Source: Phallusia fumigata
Taxonomy: Eukaryota > Chordata > Ascidiacea > Phlebobranchia > Ascidiidae
Assembly: GCA_008931825.1 (NCBI GenBank)
Contig: QXVZ01020673.1
Coordinates: 1 to 23,403, forward strand
Direction of reading: 5' to 3'
DNA: 23,403 nucleotides
Shown one piece after another: positions 1 through 9,800 of the stretch (positions are counted from its first letter, which is position 1; each line of letters begins with the position of its first letter). The notes beneath the pieces are model-generated. The model ran no database searches. It had not been told where the DNA came from and was given only the letters and a program-made list of their open reading frames with translations. Made by a program: the position numbers and the translations under genes.

Positions 1-95
1 TGTGAAATGACATGGTGAATATATATGCATTTGTAAATGGGGTGATAGTGTATATGGAATGGCAATATGGTGAATGCCACCCTTCTAGTTTTGAA
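1..95 (-). repeat. Family A repeat end, cut by the window edge
   Basis: GTGTATATGGAATGGCAATA followed by TGCCACCCTTCTAG matches the right ends of the copies at 12475 and 21320. It lies in the VPS39 intron upstream of 146. Confidence 0.65.
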
Positions 96-145
96 GTTGA
101 AGCAACATTTACATTTTAACCATACATTAGTGATTGCAATAATAG

Positions 146-577
146 GTTTTGATGATTCTACCAGACCTTGTAAGCATTGCAAACATACAAGTATTTTTGC
201 GCAATGTAATGGAGTCACAAACTCGAGTAAAACACCAAGTACAAGTTTTAAACAGTCTACTTATAGCAGAAAGTCAACAGGTATTTTTTCATGGTAATTT
301 TGCAAAAACTTAGACATGTTTAAGTAATGTTTTATACTACAAACAGACAAATGAACAAAGGATTTTCTATGAAAATAGCAAATGTGTTATCACAGATGAA
401 AGGGTATGTCGTGTTTGCAAGAAAAAAATTGGTGTGAGGTAAGATAATAATTTTTTTCATTTGTGTCACTTTTAAATAATATCTTGTATGTTTAGTGCGT
501 TTGCCAGATATCCAAATGATGTGGTTGTTCATTACTTTTGCTGCAAAGATCGTAAAATTTTACCGGTCATCACATGA
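146..577 (+). CDS. VPS39: VPS39, C-terminal end (three last coding exons)
   Basis: VPS39 is the HOPS tethering-complex subunit on late endosomes and lysosomes that contacts RAB7 and, through its C-terminal domain, VPS11. Exons 146-280, 347-438 and 496-577 join in frame (135 + 92 + 82 nt) and give the last 102 residues, ending at TGA 575-577. The first exon cannot begin earlier because TAG lies in frame at 143-145, which is also the acceptor. The diagnostic tail is CxVCKKKIG followed by SAFARYPN and VVVHYFC, matching vertebrate VPS39 almost residue for residue; the paralogue TGFBRAP1 differs here. The CxxC plus H/C residues form the zinc-ribbon-like end of the Vps39 C-terminal domain. The rest of the gene lies upstream of the window. 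All introns are GT-AG and short (57-66 nt). The match was made from memory of the family, not by a search. Confidence 0.92.
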
Positions 578-1253
578 TATTGACATGATCTGGAAGAACA
601 ATGTATTCTTCACTGATATTACGAAATACAGAAAGTGTAGCAAAAACTATGCAAACATTCCTCATTCTCTTCGTCAAATTTTAAATCTCATTGCTGTGTC
701 TATATTTCCACTTAATAAACACATGTTAATTTTTGGAATTTATCTTCCTAGGGGCGCATGTGAACAAAAATTCTTTAATTACACAGTTTTTGTTGTTGCA
801 AACTTGTAAATTTTGCGATCATGGACACGTCGTTGTGCAATAAAATTCTTTCGTGTATTTCAGTTTGATACAAAAAATGTAATCTGAGTAATCGAGGTAA
901 ATATGGTTTGGAAATCGGAGCTCTATTCTTTCCAAACGGTTCCATTGTTGTTGTATCGAGCACGGCCCACTCCTTTTGTTCAGAGAGAGTGCTTAAAGTG
1001 AGTGGGAACGCGAAAACATGGGGCTTGAGTAACAATTTTTTTGTGTCAGTGCTGTGGTAGGGGTTAGGGTTAGTCAAAAAGTGCATCGGTAAATTTGCAT
1101 GGTAGCTATTAAACATAAAAACAGAATTTGCGTTGTCGCATGCGTAAGTTTTGATAAAAGTCAAGTTTTTGATTTGGCGTAAAACCTAAACTTTTTTCTT
1201 TTCGATACCTTTGCACGCGTTTCCGTTCAACAGGTTTTTAAATCGATATACCA
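578..1253. other. VPS39 3' UTR and intergenic / SSNA1 promoter region
   Basis: The first part is VPS39 3' UTR. The remainder (about 850-1253) is presumed SSNA1 promoter and 5' UTR. Short open frames on both strands have no recognisable protein features. A GGTTAGGGTTAG stretch near 1058 is too short to be telomeric. A possible splice acceptor (TTCAACAG at about 1226-1233) lies about 20 nt before the SSNA1 start with no clear matching donor in the window. Confidence 0.5.
714..719 (+). promoter_or_regulatory. Poly(A) signal for VPS39
   Basis: AATAAA 137 nt after the VPS39 stop. A second AATAAA at 839-844 is an alternative. Confidence 0.5.
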
Positions 1254-1838
1254 ATGGCTCAACACCAGCAAATTGTAAGCAACAATGGAGCAATCCTGCA
1301 AACATATAACAACGAAATGGTAAAATGCATCGAGGATTTGTGTTCGCGTCGCGACGAACTTCGCCGTCAAATCGAATTGGACCAAGAAGAAAAGGTCAAA
1401 CTTCATAACGATGTCAGAATTATTACCGACAAGTAAGCAATAAATATAGGCCTAAACAAAATAGTAAAACATCGGCCTTTGCAGCAAATGCAAGCGTGGC
1501 TGTAAGTTTATAGTTAACCGCCATGGACAAGGGACAACTGCAATATCCAAACTCTGTCTGGTAACAAACGTGTTGGTTTTTCCCAAAACATGTTCTTTTG
1601 TAACAGGTTGGCAAAAATAAATGAAGCGATCGCTCAAAAAATGGCATCCCAGAACGAATTTGACCGAGCGATTTGTGAAACGCAAACAGCCTACTCCCGG
1701 GTCATGGAAACGTCTCAAAGTCTGCTAAAAACTTTACATGGGGCCACAACTAAATTGAAGATCAGCGAGCCAGAAGCAACAAGTGATTTTAAATTACCAA
1801 AAACGGGAGCTCGACGTGATTTAACACATAACAAATAG
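1254..1838 (+). CDS. SSNA1: SSNA1 (NA14) microtubule-associated coiled-coil protein
   Basis: SSNA1 is a small, almost wholly alpha-helical protein that self-assembles into fibrils and acts at centrosomes, basal bodies and microtubule branch points. Exons 1254-1432 and 1607-1838 join across a 174-nt GT-AG intron (donor GTAAGC, acceptor AACAG) within a Lys codon, giving 136 residues; human SSNA1 has 119. Hallmark stretches are LQTYNNEMVKCIEDLC, RRDELRRQIE, RLAKINE-like LAKINEAIAQKMASQNEFDR and SRVMETSQSLL, all with clear counterparts in vertebrate SSNA1. The extra length is a few residues at the N terminus (MAQHQQIVSNN) and a Lys/Thr-rich tail. The start is the first Met of the frame and is followed directly by the conserved GAxLQ-YNNE region. 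The gene is complete. Confidence 0.95.
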
Positions 1839-2679
1839 ACATTGCATTTTTACAGTTTTAAAATTGTTGTATGACTTTTTTTATGATTTTCGTACCAAAA
1901 GACCTGGCGCACTGTGACGCAGTAGTTGTGGTAAAAATGTAGGGATAACTTTTGAAACCTACAATATTCGAATCTGACTAAGGCTGTTTACAAATGCATA
2001 ATCCAGTTTTGCAGGAACAGGATTGTGGCCGCCCATAAGTGTTTTCTTGCCTATGAATTTGCAGTTTGTGCGATCCAGCCAAACGCTGCGTGCAGATATT
2101 TTACTAATGATGAAAATGCAATGCCCTTTTTTCATGACTTTATGTGATTTTTGTAGAAATCAACAATGCTTTATACTGAGTGTAACGAGTGACATTGACG
2201 AGTATATTAAGAAATGTATGTTGACTGAGTTGGTGATATCTCTAATCCTTTATTTAAAATAATTAACAAAAATTCATTAACCAATGTGAATTTAATGCAC
2301 GGGTTGACAACTGAAATTGCGGCCGAGTCATGGTGCACCAGTGAACCATGTCAATGTAACTCCTGTTGTACCTGGTTAGCAAATTTATGGGACACATCGT
2401 GTCGTGCGTTTATTGCCAGGACGTGGTCTGATGCAGTTGGAATTGTAGTTTGTCGAATATCCAAATGTTTTACTTAATAACCACAGTTTCAGCCTTTTGG
2501 GGTCCGTATCCTAGGTGGGATTTTTAGTTACGGAATTTGCCGTCGTTAGTTTGCTGTGTAGCAGCATTTTTGACTGCTAATAAATTCTGTGTTTAATTTT
2601 TTGTTCTGTATTATTCCAGACACCTTTAAAACAAAGTTAGTGTACAAAGTACTAACACAAGTTACACAACAGTTGTAAG
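1839..2679. other. Intergenic, SSNA1 3' end to PSMB1 5' UTR
   Basis: This holds a possible tRNA-derived SINE head near 1905-1985 (listed separately) and otherwise no recognised gene. Open frames at 2023-2262 and 2286-2477 on the plus strand have no family signature and are rejected as coding. A strong polypyrimidine tract and acceptor (TATTATTCCAG, ending about 2620) lie 60 nt before the PSMB1 start, so a 5' UTR intron or a trans-splice acceptor is possible. Confidence 0.5.
1905..1985 (+). repeat. Possible tRNA-derived SINE head (degraded)
   Basis: GTGACGCAGTAGTTGTGG near 1913-1930 resembles a tRNA A-box region (GTGGCGCAGTGGTTAG-like), and TTCGAATC at 1967-1974 matches a B-box core about 45 nt later, the spacing seen in tRNA promoters. 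It does not fold as an intact tRNA by eye, and I see no A-rich tail or target duplication. It may be chance similarity. Confidence 0.25.
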
Positions 2680-3366
2680 ATGGAAAATTTAATGTATGGT
2701 GGATATGCACAGCCAAATCAACATCGATTTGAACCATATGCATTTAATGGTGGAAACATATTAGCAATTGCTGGAGAGGATTTTTCAATTGTAGCATCAG
2801 ACACTCGGTTGAGTCAAGGGTTTATGATTCATACCAGAGACCACCCAAAGGCTACACAACTGACACCATCAACAGTCATTGCTCAGTCTGGCTTTGAAGG
2901 TGATGTGTTGACAATGAAAAAACGAATCAAGACCAGAATTGAAATGTATGAGCATGAACATGGAAAAACTGCTAGCACCTCAGCTATTGCATCCATGGTA
3001 TCCAAAATGTTATATGGCAGAAGATTTTTTCCATACTATGTGTACAATATTGTGGCTGGTTTGGATGGAGAGGGAAAAGGATGTGTTTACAGTTATGACC
3101 CTGTTGGAAGTTATGAAAGAGAGCAATACCGTGCAGCTGGAGCTGCCAATGAACTTCTACAACCTTTGCTTGATAATCAAGTTGGGCACAAAAACATGGG
3201 AGATGAAATTGCTCCTGCACTAACCAAGGAAAAGGCCATGCAACTTTGTATTGACTGTTTTATATCAGCTGCTGAACGTGATATCACTACTGGCGATTGT
3301 GTATTGATTCAGGTTATCGACAGTTCTGGAGTTACAACTCGCACCTTTCCTTTAAGACATGATTAG
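2680..3366 (+). CDS. PSMB1: PSMB1, 20S proteasome subunit beta-6 (beta type-1)
   Basis: This is the non-catalytic beta-6 subunit of the 20S proteasome core, part of the two inner beta rings. One uninterrupted exon encodes 228 residues (human PSMB1 is 241). Near residues 20-45 lies FEPYAFNGG, then NILAIAGEDFSIVASDTRLS, the proteasome fold entry strand; later come RRFFPYYVYNIVAGLDGEGKG with SYDPVGSYERE, LLDNQVGHKNM and SAAERDITTGD, all typical of PSMB1. As expected for this subunit there is no catalytic N-terminal Thr. The start is the first Met and gives a normal-length N-terminal leader. The gene converges on XRCC5. Lack of coding introns stands out against its many-intron neighbours XRCC5, MYG1 and DTL. 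Confidence 0.97.
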   Translation: MENLMYGGYAQPNQHRFEPYAFNGGNILAIAGEDFSIVASDTRLSQGFMIHTRDHPKATQLTPSTVIAQSGFEGDVLTMKKRIKTRIEMYEHEHGKTASTSAIASMVSKMLYGRRFFPYYVYNIVAGLDGEGKGCVYSYDPVGSYEREQYRAAGAANELLQPLLDNQVGHKNMGDEIAPALTKEKAMQLCIDCFISAAERDITTGDCVLIQVIDSSGVTTRTFPLRHD

Positions 3367-3457
3367 GGGCATATTTGTGTTTGCTACTAAGTTCATTGTT
3401 TGCAAATATGTGGAACAGTTTCAAGATATTGTTGTATGTCTATGCTTTTCTGTCACA

Positions 3458-3463
3458 AATAAA
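3458..3463 (+). promoter_or_regulatory. Poly(A) signal for PSMB1
   Basis: AATAAA 92 nt after the PSMB1 stop codon, in an AT-rich 3' UTR. Confidence 0.7.
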
Positions 3464-3591
3464 ATATTTCAATCATTGCATTGATTTCTCATCGAAACAT
3501 GCTCAAACACGAGACTAAGCACAACCTAATAATAAACCCATTGTTATTATTACCTTGCACCCTTTCCTGGTTGGGATTGAAAAGTGAGCTA

Positions 3592-3597
3592 TTTATT
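3592..3597 (-). promoter_or_regulatory. Poly(A) signal for XRCC5
   Basis: TTTATT on the plus strand reads AATAAA on the minus strand, 265 nt past the XRCC5 stop. Confidence 0.5.
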
Positions 3598-3861
3598 TTG
3601 CTCAACAGCTGAATTACAGTTACACAAAATGTAAAAATTCATTATGTATCAAATATTTAGTAAACTGGTGAGGTAGCATACCCCATGTCGTGTTTTCACC
3701 CCTATTGTTACATTGGACGTTTGTTTCATTGCTGTTTTTGCAAGGGCAAACACATGTAGTTACTTAACAGATGCAACTGCTAATCAGTAGCAAACGTAAT
3801 TTTCTGACCAAAACATGTAAACAAATCAGCATTAGACAGGAAAAAATGAGTGAAACAATGT

Positions 3862-6800
3862 TCAGAGCATGTTAAGTAAATCTTCTGCATTGTCCCCACT
3901 GTGCTCATCTTCATCATCACATGGCAATTTTATGTCCATTGGTGTTTGTGAAGATCTGTATTGTTGCAGTTCACTGTCAGTGGCACCTTCTGGATCATCT
4001 TTGATCTCTTGAAAGCCAACAATTAGTTTAATTGAGCCACAATTTAAATGTTTAAATTTAAACTTCAAAAAAATGTGTAAACAATAATTTACTAGTGGCA
4101 AAAACTAAGGCGCCTCACCAATTAAACCAATATCATTCTCCACAAAAATGTTCCACAATTTGTTGTTTGACAAAACAATTTCTTCCTTGAGTTGTTTCAA
4201 GAAATTATTCACAAGAGTGACCTGTTTTCTCTGCAACAGTTGGTGGCAAACAACAAAAAACAATTAGTGGTAATTTCCTGTGACTGAACCATATTAACTA
4301 AGTGTGGTACAACACAAACAGTGTTATTATCTTACATTTTTACCCATTATGTGTAGGTAGTAGGGTTGCCAACCGTCCTTTATTTCAAAGGACAATCCTT
4401 TATTTAGCTATATTTGTCCTTGTCCTTTCTTAAGATTTGAAATGCCACTATTTGTCCTTTTTTAAAGAATCGTTTCGACTTGTGGTTAAATTTCTGAACT
4501 GAGACTCGAAGGACCAAAACAAATTTAGCATATTATACAACAAGGTAGTGATGAGGCCCTTCACAAAATCGAGCCGTAATTTGTTATGAAAGAAATCTAT
4601 TTCAGAAAACTTGTAATAGTAGTGCCAACGTTTTATGTTATCATCAGATCGAAATATTAATTGGAAGTGTGTTTTCGAGACGTGATAATGTATCAATTAA
4701 GTTTTTATGTCCTTTATTGTTGCTCAACAGAGTTGGCAACCCTAGTAGGTAGCAATGTTAAAACTATAATTCCATTAACTTGCACACCTGTTTTCCTTGC
4801 CCAATTAAAGTCTTCAAACTTGTGATAATTTTTTCAGTGAGCTGCAGTGCAAATGGGTCATTGATAAACTCCCTAATCTTCTTTTCAAATTTCAAAAAAA
4901 CTATAATGAAACAAGGATAAGTTTAAAAAGATTACTAGTTGAAAACAGTGTTTAATCTTTGGCAGCAGTGACTCTAGTTTAGTTGAGTCTTTTGCTGGAT
5001 GTGACTTTAGTCAAGTCCAGTGTTTTAAAACTATGACTTAAATTGAGCTTTTGATTCAAGTCATCACAGCACTGATGGTTCCCCAGACAGCTGATTAATA
5101 ATATATACATAGGACTGGGATTAGTTGACTTGTAAAATAGTAAACTAATTAACATGATAGCAAAATATAAGGATTGTTACATTTTGCACAGATTCTACCT
5201 TTTAAGTTCAGTAATAAACATAACAGTCCATTCAATGAGTTGTATAGTGGGTGCTGATTTTAATGTAGAATATCAAGATACTATTTGTTAGTTGGTTTAC
5301 AGCATTCCACCTGAATATAAGATTCTGAAGTTTTTTTTAAGATTGCCTCATGAACTTTTAGTGTAATAGAAAGTTTTTAAAATGATTTGAAGTAAAATTG
5401 AACACCACAAAAGTCAAACAAAACTGATGGTAAACTACCATCACCTAATCTACCAGCTGTAATAGCTTGTTATGGGGAAAAACTATGTAAAAACAATATC
5501 TGTTATGTTACATTTAGAAGATAAAAAAATACCATACCATTAGTGACATCTTGCCTGGAAGATAAGGGACTCAAAATGTGTAGGAAGTCATTGGAAGGTG
5601 ATACTGTGCCCACATCAACCACATTTTCCGAAGTTGTTTGTGATAGAGATGTAAGGTTAGAATCAAATTCTGATGTAGGTCTATTCTTTTCCGCTTCTCT
5701 GTATTTTTTTATGTATGTTACTTTCATAAATGGCACAAATAACACCTTGATTGAATCAGGACATTAATGCACCCAATATTTCCATTTCTTTTTGGGGTCA
5801 ATGCATGGTAATGTTTACACAATAAATAATTCAAAAATTTATATTTTTCAATGTACCAAAAGTATGTTTTACAAAGTAATGTACATACAAATTTATCCAT
5901 GATCCTTTTTCTTTAGAAACAACATCTGTTTTGACTTTTTCTAATTTAAAAAAGTCTTTCAGCTCTTTTGCCAGTGCATCCATGCTCGAATGCAACTCAG
6001 GTTCCAATTGCAAATGTGAAATATTGTCCAGCAATGGCTCATTTGGATGAGTTTTCCGATGATACAAACTTTCATAAGTTCGTTGAAAGAAAGGATTGAG
6101 TGTTTCACTAGGAAGAAACTGCTCATCATGCTCACCCCTTAAATAAATACAAATAAAATTTGTTTTCGACTTAAAAAATTTTAAATGTCCTTTACGTCTC
6201 ATTCAGATCCATTTCACAGATGAACTTGTCGAGACATCCCAATCTTTGTTGATCAACCACCTCATGATTTTGTTGTAAGGAAGGAAAGTTTAATTGCCTA
6301 CAAGAAACAACATATTAAGCTGATCCAATTTCTTCTTTCAATACAGACTAGTTTATAAAATGGTACACAGTTTGTGGCTAAGGATACTAATTTATGGGGC
6401 CATGCACATTTATTTTAAAATATACATATTGGCGGCCGTACATTACTGTAACTGGAAAAATATGATCAAGTGAGTCAAAAATACGACCAGCTTGATGTTT
6501 CATTACATTTTTAGGCTCAGGTAAATGGCATATTATTAGATAAGTCCCATTCCGGTTCTGTAAAAGTCTGTGATGCAGCCAGCAATAGCGAAACAATTAT
6601 GCACCCCTGACTTGAACCATCATTTGATCACCTACCTAACATCTTCAGAAAATGGAAGTGAAACCATAATAAACACTTGGTAGTTCTCTTTTATCCATGG
6701 TACAAGAGCCACTAGTTTTGGGTTTGATCCCTTCCTGTATATGTATGTTGCGATTGCACAAAGATTTTGGTTGGCCATACCAGTTGCAAGAGCAGAAACA

Positions 6801-9800
6801 CTGGTCGTTGCATTCTTTAAAACATGAAATATATTTTATGTTAGTAACACATCACATCAGACATACCTGATCACCAGCACTTGGCAAAACAAAATGTGCT
6901 TGGTCATCCATGTGCAAGTAAACTGGAACATTTTTTATGTCTGTAAATCCTAGAATTGACAGCTTTTTTCCCTCTGTGCTATAGTTCATTTGTTTCTCAT
7001 CTTCTCCACTAAATGGTATGATGTCCTTTCCATACTTGTAGCCTGCATTTAAATAGCCATAGAAAAACTGATCTAGGACAGGAGACAGAAAAAAGATCAA
7101 ACAGACCTTTGGCAAGTTTTTCCTTTTCCACTTCACTTCTTTGATCATCATCAATGTGATAATATGGGTTTCTTGTGATATCTTCTGCTTTATTTGTCCT
7201 TGCATGACATCTACCAAAAAGAGACAAAATTTCACAAACAAATATTCAAAAACAAGAAAGTTCAGCAAATACTACTTTTTCCATGTTTGTTTCAGTTTGG
7301 CTTCCTTGGTTTTGATGTATGCAACACACGGAATTGCCAGCTCATTACCTAATTGCAAAAGGCACTTCCACGATGCAGCATTTACTGACCGTTTTTCAAA
7401 ACCTGTAACGGATTGCATTGCTTGTCTGTAAAGAGAAGGTAGTTGAATGCCTCTTAAAAACCTAAAATAATTAATTTTTACTCGTACGGAAAAGAGTAGC
7501 ATACTCCATCAATTCCAGCAGCAAAAATACGTTTTATTATCTTTTCTCCACAGAGCTGCTGGGCAGTTTTGGGTTTTCGCAGTTGGTTGTGATGGTTTCT
7601 TACAAATCTTCTTTCATTGCGTGTTTGGTGTCTTGATGTATTAGGTTGGCCATCATTGCTGTCTAAACTTCCATCATCATCGGACATGTTATCATCTTGT
7701 GTGTTCAGCAACACCGGTGCACTTGAAAATTTAATGTGTCAATACAACTGTTAACATCTCAATCAGACTCACAGCATACATGACATTTAATTCCACATTC
7801 ATGCCATCCACATTGAATCCATTTATTATTCCACCGAGATTGTCATCATTTATGTTGTGTGCAAAATTTGTAAAGAGTGCGATACGTCTGGTTGAAAACT
7901 TCTTTTCCCTAAGTTGATAAGATTCTTAGTCAGATTAGTAACAATTGGCAAGTCATTACTAAATTCATTACCTAGCATTTTTGTACAGGACATCAAGACT
8001 TACTGTTAAAGCATCCAAGACTAAGAATCATATAAGCAAGAAAGTCAAGGAAGCAATCAGAAGTGTTGCTTTCAGCATATTGCAATTCTACCTTGAATAT
8101 TTATTAAACAGGTAATAAAAAAATTGTAGTTATACAATTTGATGAAAGGTGATTATGACAATAACTAAAGAAGACAGAATGACACATCACTATGGTCCCA
8201 CAAACAGTTTTAGGGGGATAGCGGGGTCACTCTAAGGGCAATAGTGTCAGTGCACCACAATGACATACACCACTAGGGTTCCAATTGCACACAATTTTAA
8301 CATTGTTCAATCATTTGATTTAGTTTGAGGGGTTAGTCGGAAACTACTGGTGCTTAATGGCTAAATAATGCAATTGGTGCACCACAATGGCATGTTCTTC
8401 AAACTGTCTAAATTTCATCAAGTTCACACATTGTTGGGTAATTTGAACCGTTATAGGGCTAGTCAGGTAATGTCTAAGGTTACATAGCGAAACAAATCAA
8501 AAACAAACCAGAATGACCTAACAGATACTAAAATTTCATCAAATTTAGACATTGTTTAAAACTTGACCACTAGACAGACATGGGGCAGTTCATACTTCTT
8601 ATATATATTCGAATACAGCCTTTTAACCTGCTGTATAGAAATACTTTTTTCTTTTGTATAAAAATGCATGAATACAATTCGAATAGTCAAAACTACATAT
8701 TCACATGTACAAATACGGGTGTCTATTTATTCAAATAGTTGTCCTAAAATCAGAACAAAGTATTCATGAGTACTAATATTCGTTCCGAATTTTTTTGAAT
8801 ACTGTTTGAAAAGACAAAAAATTCAAAATAATGTATTTATGAATACAAATCTTTACATGAATCTATTTGAACTGTTGTTACAATTTATGTTTTTGGACAG
8901 CAAATTTTTTATTTATTTAATATCAAATGTTTTAAAAGAATTCATGAATTTTTTGACATTTTGAATTTTTTTTCTAATTTATAAATACGAACACATTAAT
9001 TGGTACATTGGATACAAATGAACTGCTGACACTCAAAATTCATGTAAATATTCATGAATACAGATACAGCTAATCAAGTATTCATAGAACCGTTGAATGC
9101 AGGCAATGTGTATTCGACTTTGTGTCTGCCACTGGAGGGGTGCATAGCAACCACTGGGGCTTACATAGCTAATGACACAATTCCAACTAACTACAAGCAG
9201 TCAATGATCAACTGAAATAACTTCACTTTTACCTGTACATGTACAAAAACCTTTGTGGTGCCAGGAAGCATGAAAATTATTTTACTTTTTTGGTGGCTAG
9301 TACATTAAATACTGGGATATAAGATCAAATGAAAAAAATAGGACATCTCTATGACCATATTTACCTCTAAAAAATTCTTTTGCTTTCTCAAGCAGAGTGA
9401 AAACCAGAAGGAGACCCATAGTTATATAGAATACATGGATTAGTTAGTCAACAGTCTACATTACTGTACAACAACATATGTAGGATACAGTCAACAGAAG
9501 TTGTGGTGCCACATTTGATCTTGGCAATGAAGTCAAGCAGCTCAAAATTTGGAATGCCAAGAGGAAATGCAACGTTAATATTTGAATATGAATCATCATC
9601 CATATCATCACTAGCAGCAAGTTGATTTGCAGTCACCTCTGTTCCAAACAATACCAAGGCTACTTCATCCTTGGATTGGGAAAAGATCTATATTTTCGAT
9701 AAAATAAAATTAAAACATATTACAAATCTTCGTTGTAATGTCATATCCTTTCATATAATATGTGTTTCTTATGTTTCTATACCTTTCTTTGGGTAAGCAT

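Larger units (their letters stand above)
3367..3861. other. Convergent 3' gap between PSMB1 and XRCC5
   Basis: This contains the 3' UTRs of both genes and their facing poly(A) signals about 130 nt apart (3458-3463 plus, 3592-3597 minus). No further gene is seen. Confidence 0.7.
4231..4787 (-). other. XRCC5 intron holding a hAT-like MITE
   Basis: GT-AG intron between the exons ending at 4788 and starting at 4230. Most of its 557 nt is the MITE described separately. Confidence 0.7.
8021..9488 (-). other. XRCC5 intron 3, candidate U12-type (minor spliceosome) intron
   Basis: Joining 9489 to 8020 restores the conserved DFLDALTVSLDVL helix in frame, so the boundaries are well supported by homology. 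On the minus strand the donor is GTATCCTAC, matching the U12 consensus RTATCCTTT at the first seven positions, and TTCCTTGAC at 8052-8044 matches the U12 branch consensus TTCCTTRAC, with the branch A 24 nt before the CTTAG acceptor. The 1468-nt intron carries repeat copies at about 8140-8600 and 8590-9110. Whether the orthologous intron is U12-type in other animals is not known to me. Confidence 0.6.

Noticed and set aside
1058-1078. TTAGGG-like telomeric motif (GGTTAGGGTTAG)
   Set aside because: Only about two units in unique sequence upstream of SSNA1; no array.
775-1164. 129-codon minus-strand open frame
   Set aside because: It overlaps the VPS39 3' UTR and SSNA1 promoter, has no domain, and its residues show no recognisable motif.
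2023-2477. Two short plus-strand open frames between SSNA1 and PSMB1
   Set aside because: No family signature, no conserved pattern, and weak composition; most likely chance frames. The minus strand here also has only a short open frame without a recognisable start.
7043-7073. Longer XRCC5 exon using the TCCTAG acceptor at 7074
   Set aside because: It would leave a 33-nt intron and add ten residues absent from Ku80 homologues; the acceptor at 7043 restores exact alignment.
8590-9110. CRISPR-like or satellite array
   Set aside because: The GAATAC words are irregularly spaced and degenerate; no repeat-spacer structure.
9361-9420. Exon candidate reading LLLVFTLLEKAKEFFR in the XRCC5 intron
   Set aside because: It cannot be joined in frame to the next exon, and the exon at 8020-7972 reproduces the conserved DALTVSLDV helix perfectly with correct phases, so this is intron sequence.
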